A stretch of 64,000 bases of DNA from Malassezia japonica (lineage: Eukaryota; Basidiomycota; Malasseziomycetes; Malasseziales; Malasseziaceae), in assembly GCF_029542785.1 (NCBI RefSeq), contig NC_083378.1, positions 124,001 through 188,000 of the forward strand. The letters run 5' to 3'. The notes below the pieces were generated by a model. That model was not told where the DNA came from, did not search any database, and saw nothing but the letters and a program-made list of their open reading frames with translations. Each line of letters opens with the position of its first letter. Within the stretch, counting starts at the first letter, position 1. Made by a program: the position numbers and the translations under genes. Of the stretch, positions 58,861 through 64,000 are shown one piece after another.

Positions 58861-60320
58861 ATGGCGGAGATGATGGAGGAGAAGCGCGTCGCCGGTGCGG
58901 ATGCTCGCCCCGCCGACGCTGCCACGCAGCCGGAGCATGTTGATGACCAAGACACCTCGACGTTGGCCCAAGATATGAACGAATTGGACGTGAATACGCA
59001 GTCAGCCGACCCATCCTATCTACGTGAAGAGCTCGCGCGTGTCCAAGAGGAGCGCGATGCCTTTGAATCTCAATACAATAACCTCCTGGAGAAGTTGGCG
59101 CACATGCGGACCACCGTCGGCGAGCGCCTGCGCCAGGACGCCGAGGAGCTCGATCGGAGAGAGCAGCAAATTGAGCGGCTTACCTCACAGGTCGGTGACT
59201 ACGAATCTGCGTCAGTCACGCTCAAAGATGAGCTGGTCGCCTCGAATGCCGAGAACGAGCGCATGACCGAGGAGCTCGACAAGCTGCGGGGCGAGATGTC
59301 CAAGTCGGTCACACTCAACGATCCCGCCGACTTTGATCGTCTCGAGGCGCGGTGCCGCGAGCTGCAAGAGATTGTGGATGGACAGCGTGTCGATCTGGAC
59401 CGCTGGGAGAGCGCCCTGATGGAGGAGCGGTCGTGGAAAGAAGGGCTCGAGGCCCAGGTCCAGCGCACGGAATCCGCGCTGCAGCATGCCAGAGAGCGCG
59501 AGATGGAGCTGCAGAGCACCGTTGAGCAAGAGAAGCGCGTCGCGCGCCAGCTGCAGCAGGCCCTCGAAGAGTTCCAGCTAGGTACGTGGCCCTACTCACC
59601 CAGCGCAAGAGCGCGATGTTCAGCGGACTGTCGGCGAGATGCAGAACCAAGTCGACAAGGCCGAGTCGGAGCTAGAGACCTACAAACTGCGTCTGCACGA
59701 TACCGAGGCCCAGCTTAATGCGGCGCAGGAAGCCACCAGCAAGTGCGAGGCGCTGGAGCGCGAGGTGAAAGAGAAAAACCTATTTATCGGCAAGCTGCGG
59801 CACGAAGCCGTGATCCTCAACGAGCATCTCACAGAGTCCCTGCGCCAGATCCGGCGAGAGTCGTCCGAGGCGCTCGTCGACCGCCGGCTGGTGACCAACC
59901 TCGTGCTGCAGTTCCTCTCCTTCCCTCGTGCAGATACCAAGCGCTTCGAGGTCCTGAAGCTCATGGCCTCCGTCCTCCAGTGGGACGACGAGCAGCGCGA
60001 AAAGGCGGGCCTTCAGCGCAACCAGGACCGCGGCGGCGGGTACCGCCTCTTTGGCTTTGGGTCGTCCCAAAAGGCGCCGCAGTCTCCGGCGCCCAGCGGC
60101 GGCGCAGGCGACGAGGTATGTACTGCTACTGACGCAGTCCGTCTCGAACCTATTTTTGGAATTCCTCCTCTCGGAAGTCGAACGTGGCGAACGTGGCGAG
60201 GAAGGCGCCAGAGGGCCAGCAGCACACGGCGACGCTGCATCAGCGCCGGCCTTTGACCTCCACCGACTCGCACAACTCGACCGAAACCCCGCAGGGGGGG
60301 GAAACGCACCGTCGTCGTAG
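58861..60320 (+). CDS. RUD3: Coiled-coil golgin with GRAB domain (Rud3/GMAP-210 type)
   Basis: Three exons (22-nt introns 59582-59603 and 60116-60137) encode 471 aa. Residues about 45-300 are a long heptad-rich coiled coil (EERDAFESQYNNLLEKLAHM and onward). The GRAB domain follows (VDRRLVTNLVLQFLSFPRAD, TKRFEVLKLMASVLQWDDEQ), which binds Arf1-GTP on cis-Golgi membranes. A Gly/Arg-rich segment and a short tail complete it. Rud3 tethers vesicles at the Golgi. A run of eight G (about 60293-60300) sits near the stop and could be a slippage-prone site. Confidence 0.88.
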
Positions 60321-60464
60321 ACACGCACGTGGGCAAATGGCGGCCAGGTGTTTGCTGCATTCTCGGCAGAATTCTGGCAGTGGAGCAGTGCGGACGGCGC
60401 CGGGGCCACCACCGTCTCCTGGAAATAGTTAAAGGCGCGCTCGCTCCATACTCTTCTTCACACC

Positions 60465-61022
60465 ATGCGTTTCTCTCTTGTTTCGTTCACTGCTACCGCC
60501 CTTGTGGCCCTTGCCGTCGGTGCCCAGGCCGCCGTTACCAAGCGCGACGGCAAGGACGTCAACGCCGAGGTCTACCTCATCCGTCACGGTGAGAAGATCG
60601 ACGACGACCACACCGGTCTCTCGCCCCGCGGTGAGGAGCGTGCCGACTGTGTCGCCGACCTCTTCTCGCAGGGTGACCTGAAGGTGGACGCCATCATCAC
60701 CCAGGACTACAAGTCGAACGGCAAGCGCATCCGCCCCTACGACACCGTCAAGGGCCTCGCCGACCGCCTCGGCCTCACCATCGACCACCACTGCGACCGT
60801 GACGATCAGGACTGCGCCGCGAAGACCATCTCGAAGGCCGCCGACAACGGTGCGCAGAAGATCCTTGTCTGCTGGGAGCACGACGCGCTCTCGGACATTG
60901 CCAAGGCCATCGGCGTCAAGGGCCTCGACTACCCCTCGGAGCGCTTCGACCTTGTCTGGGAGATTGACAACGGCAAGCTCACCAAGCAGTTCTCGGAGGA
61001 GTGCCCCAACCTCGACAACTAA
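60465..61022 (+). CDS. Secreted histidine-phosphatase-family protein
   Basis: One exon of 185 aa. A signal peptide (MRFSLVSFTATALVALAVGA) is followed by a Lys-Arg site at 26-27 suitable for Kex2. The catalytic EVYLIRHGEK and the second histidine in VCWEHDALSD place it in the phosphoglycerate mutase-like histidine phosphatase superfamily. The single domain is short, and five cysteines after the signal suggest disulfides. Codons are very biased to C-ending forms, like the ribosomal proteins, suggesting abundant product. The substrate is unknown; a secreted phosphomonoesterase is the simplest guess. It converges with CHL1, 40 bp between stops. Confidence 0.88.
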   Translation: MRFSLVSFTATALVALAVGAQAAVTKRDGKDVNAEVYLIRHGEKIDDDHTGLSPRGEERADCVADLFSQGDLKVDAIITQDYKSNGKRIRPYDTVKGLADRLGLTIDHHCDRDDQDCAAKTISKAADNGAQKILVCWEHDALSDIAKAIGVKGLDYPSERFDLVWEIDNGKLTKQFSEECPNLDN

Positions 61023-61062
61023 GTATTGTTTCTAGTTCACACGTCGTATTTGCATTGTACAT

Positions 61063-63701
61063 TTAGTTTCGCTTTGAACGGTAGAAGCCTGCAAGCGCAC
61101 TGATGCTGCTACCGAAGCGCTCGTGGGAGCTGGTTTGGCCGGCAATCCACTTGGGCATGCGCGACGCAATCTCGCTGCGCGCAAAGCGGCGGTCCAGCAG
61201 GAGGAACGTGGACTGCGTCAGCGTCAGTACGTACATAGTCGGCGCGATGGCGGATCGCGCGGCCCATCGACTGGTTCACGGCGCGCATGCACAGGTTGAG
61301 GTATAGTTCGCGGCCCAGGTCGGGCTTGGCGCGGGTATCGAGTTTGCGCATGTACTCCATTCGCTCCACCAGTTCGGGGCTTTTGGCGTTGGGGAAGGGG
61401 AGGCCGATCATCACGACGCAGCGCGCGAGGTCGTCCTGGAAATTGATACCTTCAGAAAGTTTGGCGTTGACCACAGCAAAGAGGATCGCACCTTTGGGAG
61501 AGTCCGGCTGGGTCAGCAGAGCGACGTACACTGGGCGAGGCAATCGCCGCCGCGTAGCCCTGCAGGACGCGGTCGACGTCCTGGGCATGCGTCGGCTCCT
61601 GAAACACGCGCTTTCGCTTGCCGATGCGTTCGAGGATGCCCGTCTTTTTCCAGTGGGCAAACGTGCTGTTGAGGCTGCCGTAGGATGGAAAGAAGACGAC
61701 CATGCCGTGGGGAATAATGTTGCTGTAGTTGCTGAGCGCGTTACCGAGCTCGTCGAGCAGCGCCGTATTCTCCCATGCCCCGTGCGTAAACTCGAACGGG
61801 AGGCCTTTGGGGCCGGCGTGCACGATCGCGCCGAGGATATTTTCTTTCGGCACAATGTGCCCGCACGAGTGCTTTACGAAGCGCTCCGGGGGTATTTGGC
61901 CAAAGAGCTGGCGCTGGAACTCGGAGATGGGCTCCATCGTGCCTCCGGCCAGCACGACGCAGCGCGCGGCATCGAGCAGCGGCTGGAATGCATCGGCAGG
62001 GTTCAGCAGGACGTACTTGAGGTGCACACGCACCGCCTCGCCCTCGCGCCGTGCGTGCACGAGAACTTTTCCGTTGCGCGCACGGTCGCCGAGAGCCAGG
62101 AGAAAGCTCTCGACGAGATGCATCGCATGGATCTTGCTGTGCCGCGACGGCGCCTCGCCGGCATGCTCACGCAGCCAGAGCTTGTCTGCATAGCCGCTAA
62201 TCTGAATAAGCCAGTCCACCTACCTTGCGTGCGATTCGCGTGTCTTTCAGCCAATGCTCGAGGCGCAGGAAATTGATTTGGTCGACCGTTCCTCCCAGCT
62301 TGGACACGAGCTGCGCGGTGGTCAGCGTCTCGCTGCCGGGCGAGCGCGACGCACAGAACGCCTGCAGCGCCGCAAGGAGGACCTGGAGCGTGCGCAGGTG
62401 CTCCTCGTTCGAGCCTTTGAGGCGCATCGAGAAGCGCGACAGGTACGCATTGACCTGAAAAGCAGCCTGTTCAATGTGCGCCTGCGACAGTTCGATCGAG
62501 TAGGTCGCGAGAATCGTGTCGATGAGGTTGTGCGCCTCGTCGATGATGACCACCGCGTCGTCGAGGTCGAGCGCGAGCGCGTCGCGCGCGTCCTGCTGGA
62601 GCAAGAGGTTGTATGGCAACGTCACGAGCTCGGCCTGTGCAAGGCTCTTGCGTGCGCCAAAGTACGGGCACGTATGCATCGCCTTGCCGAGCTGTACGAG
62701 GTCCTCGATATCGCGCACGTCCGCCTGGGTCAGTGGGACGACGTACCAAGGCGTGGTCGCGGAATGCATTCATTTTGGCCTCGCCGGCCGCGTCCTGTGC
62801 GGGAAGGTACGCACACCGCTTCTTGGACTTGCCCGACTCCATCAGCTCCAGGCACCGCTCGTTCATAGCCTCGGTGCCAAACGTGGCACCGACGCGCTGG
62901 ACATCGGCATTGATGCACATTTGCTTCCTGCTGCCGAGCGCGACGGTGCGCACGGGGTCGTCGGCGGCGCCCTGCCCAAACGCCGTGCGTTTCAGCTCGT
63001 GGATCAGCTGCGAGAGCTGGCTGTGTGTGCGGCTCGCGTAGTACACCTTTGGCGTCGTCGCCGGCTCTTCGTCCGGTGCCGTGTCCTTTTCCACGCTCGT
63101 CTCGAACGCGGCCATCATGGCACGCACCTCGTCCGAGACGAAAGGGACCTGCGGAGCCGCGTCCTTCGTGGTCCGTTTCTGCTCGTCATAGTCGCCCACG
63201 AGAAAGTCCGAGTCGGACTCGTCGCCGTCGGTGTCGAGCCGCTGTCGCTTCTTGTCCGTGCGCCCCTCGGGCCGTTTCTCGTCCTTGGCCCGCTGCCGGA
63301 TCGCACGGAGCTTTTCGCGAAACTCGGCGTGGCGTGCCTCGAGCGCCTCGCGCTGCTTGGCCTGGTCGTGCGCGACGACCCAGTCCGGCTCCGTGTCTTG
63401 GTCGTCGACCCCCTTTTCCACGACGCCGACTTGAGCGCGCTTGCGATGGAGTGCCATCCATGTAAACGCGCTGCACAAGAGGCTCAGCGTTTTACCCTGG
63501 GTGAGCCGTGCGACGTACGGTGCCGGTGGGGCTTTCAAAGACGCCTGCGCGCCCCTCTTCGATCGCGCGAAAGAGCTCCTCCATGAGCTGCAGCTGGATA
63601 TCATATGCGACCGGGTACGGAAAATGAAACGCGCGTGAGCGTCCCTCGGCATCCTCTCCCTCGCCCGGCACACGCAGCGCGAGCGACGTCGAGTGCTGCA
63701 T
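61063..63701 (-). CDS. CHL1: Chl1/DDX11-type 5'-3' DNA helicase
   Basis: Six exons encode 842 aa; all five introns are 22 nt (63497-63518, 62725-62746, 62202-62223, 61508-61529, 61213-61234). Intron 1 splits Walker A, restoring VFESPTGTGKTLSLL. The Fe-S cluster cysteines are around CINADVQ, ERCLEL, KKRCAYL and HTCPYFGARK. The DEAH box reads VVIIDEAHNLIDTI; downstream motifs include SEGINFQDDLARCVVMIGLP and NQSMGRAIRHRADY. Chl1 supports sister-chromatid cohesion and fork repair with Ctf4. Length and order fit Chl1 (yeast 861 aa) better than Rad3/XPD or FANCJ. Confidence 0.93.
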
Positions 63702-63900
63702 CGCGCGCCGAGAGTCCAGCTCCGAGTGGAGGTCAATTGGCGAAATTGGGCGGAATAGAGTTGGGCTACGGGGACGAAAACTACATCAATTGTGTCGTGA
63801 TGGTATGCAGGGCGAGTTGCTTGAGAGGTCCGGGGTAGCCGTATGGACGCATGACACTTGGCTGACTTGGTCTACAGTACAAGAGTGGTGCGCTCCAAGC

Positions 63901-64000
<100 letters not shown>

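Overview
The window reads as compact nuclear DNA of a basidiomycete yeast. The best guess is Ustilaginomycotina, probably a Malassezia-like yeast; that is an inference from gene content, GC-rich codons and compaction, not a proven identification. It holds 40 complete protein-coding genes and two cut by the edges (an IRA/neurofibromin-type RasGAP at the left, GFA1 at the right). I found no rRNA, tRNA, transposon or CRISPR array. By my gene models only about 6.4 kb (10%) is intergenic.

Left third (1-28 kb): RasGAP N-terminus, mitochondrial thioredoxin, Pol I subunit RPA43, Ran GTPase, Pol I factor RRN3, AP-2 alpha, 14-3-3, an SLC45/GPH-type transporter, SmF, DCN1, NOP14, complex I NDUFA13, VPS41, FG-nucleoporin NUP42, an HSDL2-type dehydrogenase, mitochondrial L5, LSM3 and 3-hydroxyanthranilate dioxygenase. 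Middle (28-45 kb): RPS24, an FSP1/AIF-like oxidoreductase, COX20, EMC4, an L1-domain nucleolar protein, a very large intronless O-GlcNAc transferase with a CRE-like promoter, a YML020W-like hydrolase, UDP-glucose dehydrogenase, a TFIIIC triple-barrel protein and an HCNGP protein. Right third (45-64 kb): EXO1, SmD1, PRPP synthetase, an NT-C2 protein, SOF1, DPM1, 3-hydroxyacyl-CoA dehydrogenase, an Ariadne RBR ligase, RPL28, RPS20, a Rud3-type golgin, a secreted histidine phosphatase, CHL1 and the end of GFA1. Genes are not in functional clusters, but ribosome biogenesis (eight genes) and Sm/LSm splicing proteins (three genes) are well represented.

The outstanding feature is the introns. Reading frames were restored by removing 61 introns; 33 are exactly 22 nt, 12 are 23 nt, and 51 lie between 22 and 25 nt. 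The plan is donor GTACGT, GTAGGT or GTATGT, about 7 free bases, a CTNAC branch box, then a few bases ending in CAG. Longer introns (29-226 nt) are mostly in ribosomal protein, Ran, 14-3-3, NOP14 and SmD1 genes. Other points of interest are 13-nt exons, start-codon-only exons, a strong hairpin inside the RPL28 leader intron, CACGTG boxes in many intergenic regions, and convergent genes whose stop codons lie 1-14 nt apart. All exon-intron models come from reading frame and family similarity; no transcript data were available.
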